Assembly (NCBI RefSeq): GCF_028993615.1
Contig: NZ_CP118632.1
Coordinates: 3,534,001 to 3,598,000, forward strand
Source of the DNA: Herbaspirillum sp. WKF16
Lineage (GTDB): Bacteria; Pseudomonadota; Gammaproteobacteria; Burkholderiales; Burkholderiaceae_D
Length of the DNA: 64,000 nt
Direction of reading: 5' to 3'
Positions 19,126-27,708 of the stretch are shown one piece after another. The position numbers and the translations under genes are program-made. Under the pieces are notes generated by a model. It ran no database searches and had not been told where the DNA came from. It worked only from the letters and a program-made list of their open reading frames with translations. Each line of letters starts with the position of its first letter. The first letter of the stretch is position 1.

Positions 19126-20058
19126 ATGAGCGAGAAGATCGCAGTCGTCGGCGCCGGCCTGATCGGCCGCGCCTGGGCCATCGTATTCGCGCGGGCCGGC
19201 TTCAACGTCGCCATCTGGGACGCCGTGCCGCAGGCGCTGCAGGCCTGCCAGCAACTGCTGCGCGACAACGTCGGCGACCTGGCCGCGCATGGCCTGATCG
19301 AGGAAAGCGTAGAGGTGGTGCTGGCGCGCATCAAGCCCGCAACCAGCCTGGCCGATGCGCTCAGGAATGCCGCGCTGGTGCAGGAAAACGTGAAGGAGAC
19401 GGTCGAGGTCAAGCGCGATATCTTCGCCGAAATGGACCGGCTGGCCGCGCCCGGCACCATCCTCACCAGCTCCACCTCGTGGATCCCGACCTCCGATTTT
19501 TCAGAGCAGTTGCCGGGCCGCGACCGCATCCTGGTGGCGCACCCGGTCAACCCGCCCTACCTGGTGCCGCTGGTGGAACTGGCGCCGGCGCCCTGGACCT
19601 CGAAATCGACGGTGGAACGCGCGCGCGACATCTACACCCGCGCCGGCCAGTCGCCGGTGGTGCTCAACAAGGAAATCACCGGCTTCCTGCTCAACCGCAT
19701 CCAGGGCGCGGTATTGAACGAGGCGCTCAATCTCTATGAAAACGGCTATGCTTCCTCCGAGGACCTGGACAAGGTGCTGAAGGACGGCCTGGGCCTGCGC
19801 TGGTCCTTCATGGGCCCGTTCGAAACCATCGACCTGAACGCCCCCGAAGGCGTGCTGGATTACGCGAAGCGCTACGGCCACACCTACCGCGACGTCGCCA
19901 AGACCCAGCCGCCCAACGAATGGCGCCCCGAGACGCTGGAGAAGATCGAAAAGGAAAGACGCGCCGCGCTGCCGGCCGCCAAGCTGGGCGAACGCGCGCG
20001 CTGGCGCGACAACCGCTTGATGGGGCTGGTGGCGCACAAGCGCAAGCAGCCGACGTGA
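19126..20058 (+). CDS. 3-hydroxyacyl-CoA dehydrogenase family protein (carnitine dehydrogenase/lambda-crystallin type)
   Basis: NAD-dependent dehydrogenase of 310 residues. The Rossmann motif is G-A-G-L-I-G at 9-14, the family H-P-V-N-P-P-Y-L segment lies near 140, and the C-terminal dimerisation domain starts near 190. Sequence style resembles L-carnitine dehydrogenase and L-gulonate 3-dehydrogenase, which oxidise free beta-hydroxy acids, more than FadB-type CoA enzymes. ATG 19126 has a GCGGAGG ribosome site; the upstream in-frame ATG lies inside the SDR gene. Just downstream is a BKACE gene, the same pairing seen in carnitine degradation. The predicted product is a beta-keto acid. Confidence 0.88.
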   Translation: MSEKIAVVGAGLIGRAWAIVFARAGFNVAIWDAVPQALQACQQLLRDNVGDLAAHGLIEESVEVVLARIKPATSLADALRNAALVQENVKETVEVKRDIFAEMDRLAAPGTILTSSTSWIPTSDFSEQLPGRDRILVAHPVNPPYLVPLVELAPAPWTSKSTVERARDIYTRAGQSPVVLNKEITGFLLNRIQGAVLNEALNLYENGYASSEDLDKVLKDGLGLRWSFMGPFETIDLNAPEGVLDYAKRYGHTYRDVAKTQPPNEWRPETLEKIEKERRAALPAAKLGERARWRDNRLMGLVAHKRKQPT

Positions 20059-20103
20059 TATTGCCTCCTGCGCGCTGGTGACGGGTGCGGATGTGCGACG
20101 AAC

Positions 20104-20267
20104 GACGCTGGGTCCCGGCCTGCGCCGGGACGACAGGTAGTGAGACAACCTGGACGCGCGGAGTTTGACGTCACCATCGCAATGTCGTCCCGGCGAAGGC
20201 CGGGATCCAGTGACTTTCGTCGAGGCATGACAGACGTCACTGGGTCCCCGCTTTCGCGGGGACGACG
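20104..20267. repeat. Three REP-type palindromes
   Basis: Copies at about 20105-20134, 20184-20213 and 20236-20266, alternating in orientation and sharing the CGTCCCSGC stem and CCAGTGAC flank of the other REPs in this window. They fill the 5' part of a 652-bp gap between the dehydrogenase and the BKACE gene. Confidence 0.85.
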
Positions 20268-20368
20268 GATTAAAGAAGGCAGCGTGCCAAGAAACCAATG
20301 CCGAAGGCGAGTAAGGGGCAACGCGAGGCCGCAGGCGAGCCGGACACGCAGTCCGCTTCTGCCCAGCC

Positions 20369-20450
20369 GCAGTAATCGCTCAAAAAATGGATCAGAGCGG
20401 GAGTCGGAGCGAAGCGACTCTCCCGCTCCCATTTTTTGAGCGATTACTGC
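20369..20450. repeat. Long perfect inverted repeat
   Basis: A 22-bp arm at 20369-20390, reading through TCGCTCAAAAAATGG, is perfectly complementary to 20429-20450. Inside it, GAGCGGGAG pairs with CTCCCGCTC. Outside, GCCCAGCC at 20361-20368 matches GGCTGGGC at about 20465-20472. The adjoining 20478-20530 has a further self-complementary segment (CTTTTCTTG ... CAAGAAAAG). The block looks like a composite intergenic repeat that can extrude as a cruciform. No coding function is apparent. Confidence 0.85.
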
Positions 20451-20626
20451 GGGAACCCCGAAGGGGCTGGGCAGTAGCGGTCGCTTCTTTTGCTTACTTT
20501 TCTTGGCGAGACAAGAAAAGTGAGCGGCTGCCGGGCCGCCCCCGGCGCTCCGTTCAGCCTGGAGAGGCTACGCAACAAAACCAGTGCACTAACACGCGAC
20601 AAGACCAGACTACCCAACGAACAACT

Positions 20627-20710
20627 AACAAAGAACAACAAGCAACGAAAAAAGAACACAGCAACACAAACAAAACCACCAACACAACAAACACCCAAAG
20701 GAGCACAAGC
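20627..20710 (+). promoter_or_regulatory. T-free, A/C-rich leader before the BKACE gene
   Basis: Eighty-four consecutive bases contain no T and very few G, with many ACA and CAACA motifs, ending in an AAAGGAG ribosome site. In a GC-rich genome this is striking. Such a leader would be unstructured in mRNA, which favours initiation. CA-rich leaders are also typical targets of GU-rich small RNAs such as GcvB. Function inferred. Confidence 0.5.
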
Positions 20711-21643
20711 ATGGCCAAACCCCGCAAAGTCATCATCACTTGCGCCGTCACCGGCGCCATCCACACCCCCTCGATGTCGCCCTACCTGCCGGTGACGCCG
20801 GACGAAATCCGCGACGCCGCGCTGGGCGCGGCCGAAGCCGGCGCCGCCATCGTCCACCTGCACGCGCGCGATCCGCAGAACGGCAAGCCCACGCAAGACC
20901 CCGACGAGTTCCGCAAATTCCTGCCCGGCATCAAGGCCAAGTCCAACGTGGTGATCAACCTCACCACCGGCGGCGCCCCCACCATGGGCGTGGAAGAGCG
21001 CCTGCAGCCGGCGCTGCAGCTCAAGCCCGAGGTCGCCTCGCTCAACATGGGCTCGATGAACTTCGGCCTGTACGAAATGCTGGGCCGCTTCAAGGACTTC
21101 AAGTACGACTGGGAAAAGCCCTACCTCGCCGAATCGGACGACCGCATCTTCCGCAACACCTTCAAGGACATCGCCTACATCCTCGAATCCTGCAGCGCCA
21201 ACCAGACCCGCTTCGAGATCGAGTGCTACGACATCGGCCACCTCTACACCGCGGCCCACTTCATCGACCGCGGCCTGATCAAGCCGCCGTTCCTGATCCA
21301 GTCGGTGTTCGGCCTGCGCGGCGGCATCGGCAACGACGTGGAAGACGTGATGCACATGAAGCGCACCGCCGATCGCCTGTTCGGCGAGGACTACTTCTGG
21401 TCGGTGCTGGGCGCCGGCCGCGGCCAGATCCCGATCGCCACCATGTCGGCGGCGATCGGCGGCCACACCCGCGTCGGCCTGGAAGACTCGCTGTGGGACG
21501 GCCCGGGCCAGCTGGCCAAGAGCAACGCCGACCAGGTCAGGCGCATCCGCACCGTGATCGAGGCGCTGTCGCTGGAAGTGGCCACGCCCGATGACGCGCG
21601 CGAAATGCTCAAGCTCAAGGGCGGCAGCAACGTCGCCTTCTGA
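20711..21643 (+). CDS. Beta-keto acid cleavage enzyme (BKACE, DUF849 family)
   Basis: Zinc-dependent TIM-barrel enzyme of 310 residues. The family condenses a beta-keto acid with acetyl-CoA and releases acetoacetate plus a new acyl-CoA; the founding member is Kce of lysine fermentation and another acts on 3-dehydrocarnitine (family knowledge). H49-L-H51-A-R are the zinc ligands, followed by D-P-Q-N-G. ATG 20711 has the ribosome site AAAGGAG at spacing 6 and gives the usual family length. It is separated from the dehydrogenase genes by repeats but shares their strand and logic. A terminator follows directly. Which beta-keto acid is used cannot be read from the sequence. Confidence 0.93.
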   Translation: MAKPRKVIITCAVTGAIHTPSMSPYLPVTPDEIRDAALGAAEAGAAIVHLHARDPQNGKPTQDPDEFRKFLPGIKAKSNVVINLTTGGAPTMGVEERLQPALQLKPEVASLNMGSMNFGLYEMLGRFKDFKYDWEKPYLAESDDRIFRNTFKDIAYILESCSANQTRFEIECYDIGHLYTAAHFIDRGLIKPPFLIQSVFGLRGGIGNDVEDVMHMKRTADRLFGEDYFWSVLGAGRGQIPIATMSAAIGGHTRVGLEDSLWDGPGQLAKSNADQVRRIRTVIEALSLEVATPDDAREMLKLKGGSNVAF

Positions 21644-21662
21644 TTCGCGTCGAGGGGCCACG

Positions 21663-21698
21663 AAAGCCGGAGCGGTTCGCCGCCTCCGGCTTTTTCTT
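21663..21698 (+). terminator. Terminator after the BKACE gene
   Basis: AAAGCCGGAG (21663-21672) pairs with CTCCGGCTTT (21684-21693) and is followed by TTCTTTT. It closes the importer/BKACE operon. Confidence 0.9.
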
Positions 21699-21782
21699 TT
21701 GGGGTCGACGGTGACCTCGGCGCCGGCATTTGCCAGGACGGCAACATGGCGCGCGTTCCCGATCGGGGCAGGCACGATAGGC

Positions 21783-21788
21783 TACAAT
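21783..21788 (+). promoter_or_regulatory. Probable -10 element TACAAT of thyA
   Basis: CTACAAT about 90 bp upstream of the thyA start, the same heptamer as before nnrS and the M16 peptidase gene. No strong -35 is visible. Confidence 0.4.
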
Positions 21789-21874
21789 CTCCCCCATCCG
21801 ATTCATGCCCGGCGCGCCATTGCCTCATGCCAATGGCCGTCCCCGGCGATACACTGCACACTCCGCACACCCCG

Positions 21875-22846
21875 ATGAAACAATACCAAGACCTGATCCA
21901 AGACGTCCTCGACAACGGCAGCTGGCAAGAGAACCGCACCGGCGTTCGCACCCTCTCGGTGCCGGGCGCGATGATGCGTTTCGACCTGCAAAAGGGATTC
22001 CCTGCGGTGACCACCAAGCGCCTGGCCTTCAAGTCGGTGGTCGGCGAACTGGTGGGCTTCCTGCGCGCCACGCGCAGCGCCGCCACCTTCCGCGAGCTGG
22101 GCTGCAAGGTCTGGGACCAGAACGCGAACGAGAACGCCGAGTGGCTGGCGAACCCCTTCCGCGCGGGGACGGACGACCTGGGACCGGTCTACGGCGTACA
22201 GTGGCGCCAATGGCCCGCCTACAAGGTGATCGACGCCAACCAGCCGGCGCAGATCGAGGCGGCCCGCAGCAAGGGCTTCAGCATCGTCTCCACGCTGACC
22301 GACAACGGCCAGGACAAGGTATTGCTGTACAAGGCCGTGGACCAGTTGCGCGAGTGCCTGGACACCATCATCAAGAACCCGAGCAGCCGCCGCATCCTCT
22401 TCCACGGCTGGAACTGCGCGGTGCTGGACGAAGTCGCCCTTCCCGCCTGCCACCTGCTTTACCAGTTCCTGCCCAACCAGGCCACGAAGGAAATTTCGCT
22501 GTGTCTCTACGTGCGCAGCAACGACATCGGCCTGGGCACGCCGTTCAACCTGGCCGAAGGCGCGGCCCTGCTGCACCTGGTCGGCCGCCTGACGGGCTAC
22601 AAGCCGCGCTGGTTCACGTATTTCGTGGGCGACGCCCACATTTATGAGAATCACATCGAGATGGTGACCGAACAATTGAAGCGCGACCCCTTCCCCGCGC
22701 CGCAACTGGTCATTGCCGACCGCGTTCCCGATTTCGCGGCGACCGGCAAGTATGAACCGGAGTGGCTGGAGAAGGTCGAGCCCGGCGACTTCTCCCTTGA
22801 GAACTACCAGCATCACGCGCCGCTGACCGCGCCGATGGCAGTGTGA
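21875..22846 (+). CDS. thyA: Thymidylate synthase
   Basis: Methylates dUMP to dTMP with methylene-tetrahydrofolate. The start M-K-Q-Y-Q-D-L matches other ThyA proteins, so ATG 21875 is chosen over an in-frame ATG at 21827. The catalytic cysteine is Cys192 in P-A-C-H, the phosphate-binding R-R-I is near 171-173, and the G-x-P-F-N and D-A-H-I-Y-x-N-H motifs follow. At 323 residues it is longer than E. coli ThyA (264); the extra residues lie in the small domain between YGVQWRQWP and the R-R-I motif, as in long ThyA forms such as Lactobacillus casei. The usual L-Y-Q-R-S reads L-Y-V-R-S. folA is not adjacent but 18 kb downstream. No clear terminator; a weak GC hairpin lies at about 22863-22890. 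Confidence 0.95.
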   Translation: MKQYQDLIQDVLDNGSWQENRTGVRTLSVPGAMMRFDLQKGFPAVTTKRLAFKSVVGELVGFLRATRSAATFRELGCKVWDQNANENAEWLANPFRAGTDDLGPVYGVQWRQWPAYKVIDANQPAQIEAARSKGFSIVSTLTDNGQDKVLLYKAVDQLRECLDTIIKNPSSRRILFHGWNCAVLDEVALPACHLLYQFLPNQATKEISLCLYVRSNDIGLGTPFNLAEGAALLHLVGRLTGYKPRWFTYFVGDAHIYENHIEMVTEQLKRDPFPAPQLVIADRVPDFAATGKYEPEWLEKVEPGDFSLENYQHHAPLTAPMAV

Positions 22847-22916
22847 CGATCCCCTGATCCCTCGATCACCGGCATCGCGCCGGCGATCGTGCCGCAACAA
22901 TGGACGGCTGCGCGCC

Positions 22917-23858
22917 TCAGCGCCGGCTGCTATCGGCGATCCCGGGGTGCGCGGCAAGCTGCTCGATGAGCAGGTCGATGAAGGCCTTCACCTTCACCGA
23001 GCCGCGCCGGTTGGCCGGGTACATGGCGAACATCCCGACGTCCATGGCGCCGGGGTTGGCCTCGAATTCGCCCAGCACGCCGACCAGCCGACCGGCGCTC
23101 AGGTCGGCACCCACCAGCCAGCTTGCCAGCATCGCCACGCCGCGGCCGTTCACGGCGGCCTGGCGCAACATCTCGGCATTGTTCGCAAAAAAATTCCCTT
23201 GTACGTTGACCTCCTCGATCGCGCCGCCGGCGGCCCCGATACGCCGGAAACGCCAGCCGCGCCTGGGCCCGTCGTAACAGAATTGCAGGCAGTGGTGCGC
23301 CAGCAGGTCGGAGGGCTTTTGGGGCGTGCCGCGCGCACGCAGGTACTCGCCGCTGGCGCAGATGACGCGGTCGTGCGATGCCAGCCGCCGCGCGATCACG
23401 TTGGGTTGGTCGCCGGTGGCGCCAATGCGGATGGCCACGTCGATGGACTCGTCGATCATATTGCTCATGCCGTCGCTCAGCTGCAGATCGAGCTGCAGCA
23501 GCGGATAGCGGCGATGCAATTCGCGACACACCGGCATCAGGTACATCGTGCTGAAGGTCACCGGCGCCGTCACCCTGAGAACGCCCTGCGGCTCTTCGTC
23601 CAGCGCCGCAGCCGCGATGTCGGCGGCATCGAGTTGCTCGAGGATGAGCTGAACCCGCTCATAGAAGCTGCGGCCGCCTTCGGTAAGGGTGACGCTGCGC
23701 GTCGAGCGGTTCAGCAACTTGGCGCCGAGGCGCTCCTCCAGCGCATCGACCAGGCGCAGCACGGATGAGGGCGCCAACCCCAGCCGGCGCGCCGCAGCGG
23801 AAAAACCGGAGGTGTCGGCCACCGCGACAAAGACTTGCATTTCGGCAAACTTATTCAT
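22917..23858 (-). CDS. LysR family transcriptional regulator
   Basis: DNA-binding regulator of 313 residues. The winged helix-turn-helix occupies residues 1-60, with S-A-A-A-R-R-L-G-L-A-P-S-S-V-L-R-L as the recognition region. The effector-binding domain runs from about 90 to 300. It belongs to the CrgA/DmlR-like subgroup and is clearly paralogous to the LysR at 29383. ATG 23858 has an AAAGG ribosome site; the upstream GTG in the same frame is less likely. It is divergent from an ene-reductase gene, and a T-N11-A palindrome sits just upstream of its start codon. It probably represses itself and controls the reductase. Confidence 0.9.
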   Translation of the reverse strand: MNKFAEMQVFVAVADTSGFSAAARRLGLAPSSVLRLVDALEERLGAKLLNRSTRSVTLTEGGRSFYERVQLILEQLDAADIAAAALDEEPQGVLRVTAPVTFSTMYLMPVCRELHRRYPLLQLDLQLSDGMSNMIDESIDVAIRIGATGDQPNVIARRLASHDRVICASGEYLRARGTPQKPSDLLAHHCLQFCYDGPRRGWRFRRIGAAGGAIEEVNVQGNFFANNAEMLRQAAVNGRGVAMLASWLVGADLSAGRLVGVLGEFEANPGAMDVGMFAMYPANRRGSVKVKAFIDLLIEQLAAHPGIADSSRR

Positions 23859-23866
23859 GAGCACCT

Positions 23867-23881
23867 TTGCGTTTCACGCAA
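23867..23881. promoter_or_regulatory. LysR-type T-N11-A palindrome
   Basis: TTGCGT-TTC-ACGCAA, a perfect 6-3-6 palindrome, lies 8 bp upstream of the LysR start in the LysR/OYE divergent spacer. It fits the T-N11-A rule of LysR boxes. The same half-sites recur at 31824-31838 and, imperfectly, at 32570-32584. Confidence 0.6.
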
Positions 23882-23965
23882 GAGCCTTAGCTAATCCGGG
23901 CATATTATCAGTGCTGAGCTTGCGGGCTACAGTGGGCGCCTCTTTCCTTGAATGCGCCGCCTGCC

Positions 23966-25060
23966 ATGAATGCACTGCTCCAACCCATCCGTCTCGGCGG
24001 ATTTGAACTTTCCAGCCGCGTCGCCATGGCGCCGGTGACGCGCGCCCGCGCCGGCGCAAACGGCGTCCCCACGGCCCTCAATGCCGCGTACTACCGGCAA
24101 CGGGCTTCGGCCGGCCTGATCGTCGCCGAGGCGACCAATGTCTCGCCGATGTCGGCCGCCTTCGAGGACGCGCCGGGCATCTACACCGGCGGGCAGGTGG
24201 AGGGATGGAAAGCCGTTTCATCCGCCGTCCATGAGGCCGGCGGGCGCATCTTCATGCAACTGTGGCATAGCGGCCGGGCCAGCTCCTACGCGCTGCTGGA
24301 CGGCGCCGCGCCGCTGTCGCCCTCCGCGATGAATGAAGACCTTGCGGCGCTGCAAGTCTATGGCGCCTTGCGCAACGGCTACTACACGCGCATCGCAGCC
24401 TCTCCTTCACGCGCCATGAGCGTCGATGAAATCTTCCAGACGGTCGAGGAATTCCGCATCGGCGCCAGGAACGCCATGGCCGCCGGCATCGACGGCGTCG
24501 AGATCCATGCCGCTAACGGCTATCTGCCGCAGCAGTTCCTCTCCTCGCACGTCAATCGCCGCACCGACGAGTTCGGCGGCAGCATCGGCAACAGGGCCCG
24601 CTTCCTGCGCCTGATCCTGGAAGCCGTGCTGCGAGAGGTGCCTGCCGCCCGGGTCGGCGTGCGACTGTCGCCATTCGCCCTGTACAACAACGCCATCGAT
24701 GCGGACACCCGCGCGACTTATACGCACGTCACTGCCATGCTCGACGAGGCCGGCATCGGCTACATCCACGCCGCCGATACGAACGCATGGGGCGGCAACC
24801 GGGACATGGGCGCCATCCTGGACATCATTCGTCCGAATTTCGATGGAGTGCTGATCGCCAATGCGGGACTGTCATTTGAGGAGGCCGAACAACTGCTCGT
24901 CTCAGGCAAGGCCGACATGGCCGCGTTCGGTCGCCAGTTCATCGCCAACCCTGACCTGGTGGCCCGCATCGCCCAAGGTGGTCCGTTCAACGAACCGGAT
25001 CCGGTCACCTTCTACGGCGGCGACGCCATCGGCTACACCGATTATCCCGCCCTGGCCTGA
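23966..25060 (+). CDS. Old yellow enzyme, class I ene-reductase (NemA-like)
   Basis: FMN-dependent ene-reductase of 364 residues. The opening L-L-Q-P-I-R-L-G-G, A-P-V-T-R-x-R-A near residue 25, the substrate pair H-x2-N in HAANGYL near 180, and the signature N-R-R-T-D-E-F-G-G-S mark the NemA/OYE class. NemA-type enzymes reduce N-ethylmaleimide, nitrate esters and unsaturated aldehydes (family knowledge). ATG 23966 is the natural start; an upstream TTG would add six residues. It is divergent from the LysR gene at 22917, an arrangement typical of electrophile-inducible OYE genes. Confidence 0.93.
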   Translation: MNALLQPIRLGGFELSSRVAMAPVTRARAGANGVPTALNAAYYRQRASAGLIVAEATNVSPMSAAFEDAPGIYTGGQVEGWKAVSSAVHEAGGRIFMQLWHSGRASSYALLDGAAPLSPSAMNEDLAALQVYGALRNGYYTRIAASPSRAMSVDEIFQTVEEFRIGARNAMAAGIDGVEIHAANGYLPQQFLSSHVNRRTDEFGGSIGNRARFLRLILEAVLREVPAARVGVRLSPFALYNNAIDADTRATYTHVTAMLDEAGIGYIHAADTNAWGGNRDMGAILDIIRPNFDGVLIANAGLSFEEAEQLLVSGKADMAAFGRQFIANPDLVARIAQGGPFNEPDPVTFYGGDAIGYTDYPALA

Positions 25061-25115
25061 GCCTCCTGCGCCAAGTCCCAAGTACATCTTTCTTCACCAC
25101 GTTGGAGATGCATCG

Positions 25116-27647
25116 ATGAATCGAACTGCCCGTTGGCTCATGCTGCCCCCTTCAACGCGGCAGCGGATCGGTAACGGCGGCCCGGCCGCCGCAAGCGCGA
25201 CACGCTCGAGCCGGATACGCCGGCGCCGAACCAGGCGGCTGATCGGGAAAATCGGCCAGGGCGCCCGGTCGTCCCTTTTCCCTTGGAGCGCGCCGCCGTC
25301 CACGGCGACACCGGGCGAACATGCTCTTGATCGCCTGCGCATCGCCTTGCAAGACGCCGACCAGGCCCATCCGCACATGGCGCTCGCCCACATCGGCGAT
25401 TGCCGCGACTACCTGCGCGAGCTCATACCCGGTATCGATGCCGCCGGCGCCCGGCTCCACGAGGGTTGGCCGGACTTCCTCAATTCGCTGCTCACGCGGG
25501 CGTTTCGCGATGTCGCCACCATCATCGATTCGCATATCGCCGCCGACCGCCGCCTGCTGGATCGCTATCGCAATTATTCGGAACACATTTTCAGCTACAC
25601 CCCCAACGGCCTGCTCGTCATGGATGCCCAGTGTCGCATGCGCGCCGCCAATCCTGTCATCAGGCGGATCTTCGGGATGTCGTCCGACGACGACGTCGAA
25701 GGCATTCCCCTCAATTCGGTCTTCAACGTGCCGGCGTTATACAGCGCCGCCAAGGAAGTGATTTCCACGGGCTTGCCGCACCAGGGAATCAACCTGGTCG
25801 ACGAGAACGGCCGCGAGCGCTGCGGCCACTATCAGTTCGGCCTCTCGCGATTCGACAACGGCGACGAGCACCTGCTGCTGCTCGTCGCCCATGACATTTC
25901 CAAGGTGCTGGAGGCGAAGACCGCCCTGGCCGACAGCGAGGAACGGTTCCGGCTTTCCTTCCACCAGGCCGCCGTAGGGCTGGTGCACTTCGACGCGGAA
26001 GGCCGCATCCTGCGCAGCAACCGCAAGCTGCAGCAGGTGCTGGGATATGACGCGTATGAAATGCAGGGCATGAACCTGTGCGAGCTTGCCGATCCGGCCG
26101 AGCACTGCGACCACGACCACATGACCCGGCGCATCCTGGCCGGGGAGATCCAGGACTATGTCGCCGAAAAACGCTATGTGCGAAAGGACGGCGAATCCAT
26201 CTGGGGCCAGGTGACCGTATCGTCGATGCGCGAAGGCAGCGGGGAGGCCCACTTCATCGCGGCCATCGAAGACATCACGGAAAGAAAGGCGGCCGAATGC
26301 CGGATGCGGCACCTGGCCAATCACGACCTGCTGACAGGATTGCCCAATCGGGGCCTGATGATGGATCGGCTGGCCACGGCCATCCACCAGGCAAAGCGCT
26401 CGCGCCAGACGCTGGCCGTGTTATTCATCGACCTGGATCGATTCAAGACCATCAACGACAGCCTGGGCCATGACGTGGGCGACCAGGTCATCATCGAGGT
26501 AGCCCGCCGCCTGCAGGACTCGGTGCGGGCGGGCGACACCGTAGCCCGCCTCGGCGGCGACGAATTCGTCGTGGTGCTGGTGAACGCCGGGCAGCAGCAG
26601 AATGTCGCTGCCGTGGCGGACAAGATCCTCAACGCCATCTGCGAGCCGATGCTGCTGAGCGGCCATGAGCTGTTCCTCGGCGGCAGCATCGGCATCAGCA
26701 TGTACGACCGCGACGGCGCAGACTGCATCACGCTGCTGAAAAATGCCGATACCGCGATGTACCAGGCCAAGCAGAGCGGAAAGCGCCGCTATACCTTCTA
26801 CGTCAATGAGATGAGCAAGGATGCCCTGCGTTTCCTGCGCATGGAAGCTGCCCTGCGGCGGGCGCTGGAGCGGCGGGAGTTTTACCTGGTCTACCAGCCG
26901 CAGGTCAATATCGCCAGCGGCCATATCATCGGCTTCGAGGCGCTGATCCGCTGGCAGCCGCCCGGCGAGGCGGTCGTCTCTCCCGACAAGTTCATCGCGC
27001 TGGCGGAAGAAACCGGCCTCATCGTGCCGATAGGCGAATGGGTGCTTGAGACCGCTTGCCGGCAACTGGTGTCCTGGCAGCAGGAAGGCCTTTGCGCCGG
27101 GGACATCAAGATGTCGGTCAACCTGTCCGCCGCCCAGTTCAGGCAGGCGGACATGGTGGAGACGGTAAAGCGGGTGCTCGCCCTGAGCGGCTGCCCCGCG
27201 TCCTGCCTGGTCCTGGAAATTACCGAGAGCGTCATCATGGACTCCCCCGAATCCACGGTCGGCATCCTCAACGCGCTGAGCGAAAGGGGCGTGCGGCTGG
27301 CGATGGATGATTTCGGCACCGGCTACTCCAGTCTCAGTTACCTCAAGCGTTTTCCCATTCATACGCTGAAGATCGATCGCAGTTTCATTCGCGACATCTC
27401 GGTCGATTGCGACGACGCCGAAATCGTCAAGGCGGTCATCGCAATGGCCCACGCGATGAATCGCAATATCGTCGCCGAGGGCGTGGAAGACAGGGTGCAG
27501 CTGGATTTCCTGAGAAACCACGGCTGCGACCAGGCACAGGGCTATTACTTCGGCAAGGGCATCTCCCATCAGGAAGCCGCCTTGCTGCTTTCACGCCAGC
27601 GCCTGCTGATGACCGCCGCCGCACATGCCGCGCCCTGCGCCACCTGA
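25116..27647 (+). CDS. PAS-PAS-GGDEF-EAL cyclic-di-GMP signalling protein
   Basis: Predicted dual c-di-GMP enzyme of 843 residues. The N-terminal 150 residues are basic and unrecognised. Two PAS-like sensor domains follow (about 165-285 and 290-415). The GGDEF domain has an intact G-G-D-E-F at 480-484, preceded by an R-A-G-D inhibitory I-site with the usual five-residue spacing. The EAL domain has E-A-L at about 608-610 and conserved D-D-F-G-T-G, K-I-D and E-G-V-E motifs, so both activities may be intact. No transmembrane segment is evident, so it is probably cytoplasmic. ATG 25116 has a TTGGAG ribosome site at spacing 8. A chemoreceptor gene follows 61 bp later, suggesting a motility or biofilm input. 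Confidence 0.93.
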   Translation: MNRTARWLMLPPSTRQRIGNGGPAAASATRSSRIRRRRTRRLIGKIGQGARSSLFPWSAPPSTATPGEHALDRLRIALQDADQAHPHMALAHIGDCRDYLRELIPGIDAAGARLHEGWPDFLNSLLTRAFRDVATIIDSHIAADRRLLDRYRNYSEHIFSYTPNGLLVMDAQCRMRAANPVIRRIFGMSSDDDVEGIPLNSVFNVPALYSAAKEVISTGLPHQGINLVDENGRERCGHYQFGLSRFDNGDEHLLLLVAHDISKVLEAKTALADSEERFRLSFHQAAVGLVHFDAEGRILRSNRKLQQVLGYDAYEMQGMNLCELADPAEHCDHDHMTRRILAGEIQDYVAEKRYVRKDGESIWGQVTVSSMREGSGEAHFIAAIEDITERKAAECRMRHLANHDLLTGLPNRGLMMDRLATAIHQAKRSRQTLAVLFIDLDRFKTINDSLGHDVGDQVIIEVARRLQDSVRAGDTVARLGGDEFVVVLVNAGQQQNVAAVADKILNAICEPMLLSGHELFLGGSIGISMYDRDGADCITLLKNADTAMYQAKQSGKRRYTFYVNEMSKDALRFLRMEAALRRALERREFYLVYQPQVNIASGHIIGFEALIRWQPPGEAVVSPDKFIALAEETGLIVPIGEWVLETACRQLVSWQQEGLCAGDIKMSVNLSAAQFRQADMVETVKRVLALSGCPASCLVLEITESVIMDSPESTVGILNALSERGVRLAMDDFGTGYSSLSYLKRFPIHTLKIDRSFIRDISVDCDDAEIVKAVIAMAHAMNRNIVAEGVEDRVQLDFLRNHGCDQAQGYYFGKGISHQEAALLLSRQRLLMTAAAHAAPCAT

Positions 27648-27708
27648 ACTCGCGCCGGCCCCCGCACCCTGCCCCATTCAACAGTCCAACCCAACTTGGG
27701 AGAAATCG

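Noticed and set aside
20387..20710. Longer N-terminus for the BKACE protein
   Set aside because: The extension translates a repeat block and the CA-rich leader; BKACE homology begins exactly at ATG 20711, which has a good ribosome site.
22863..22890. GC-rich hairpin between thyA and the convergent LysR gene as terminator
   Set aside because: The stem has a mismatch and no T-run on either strand, so it was not called as a terminator.
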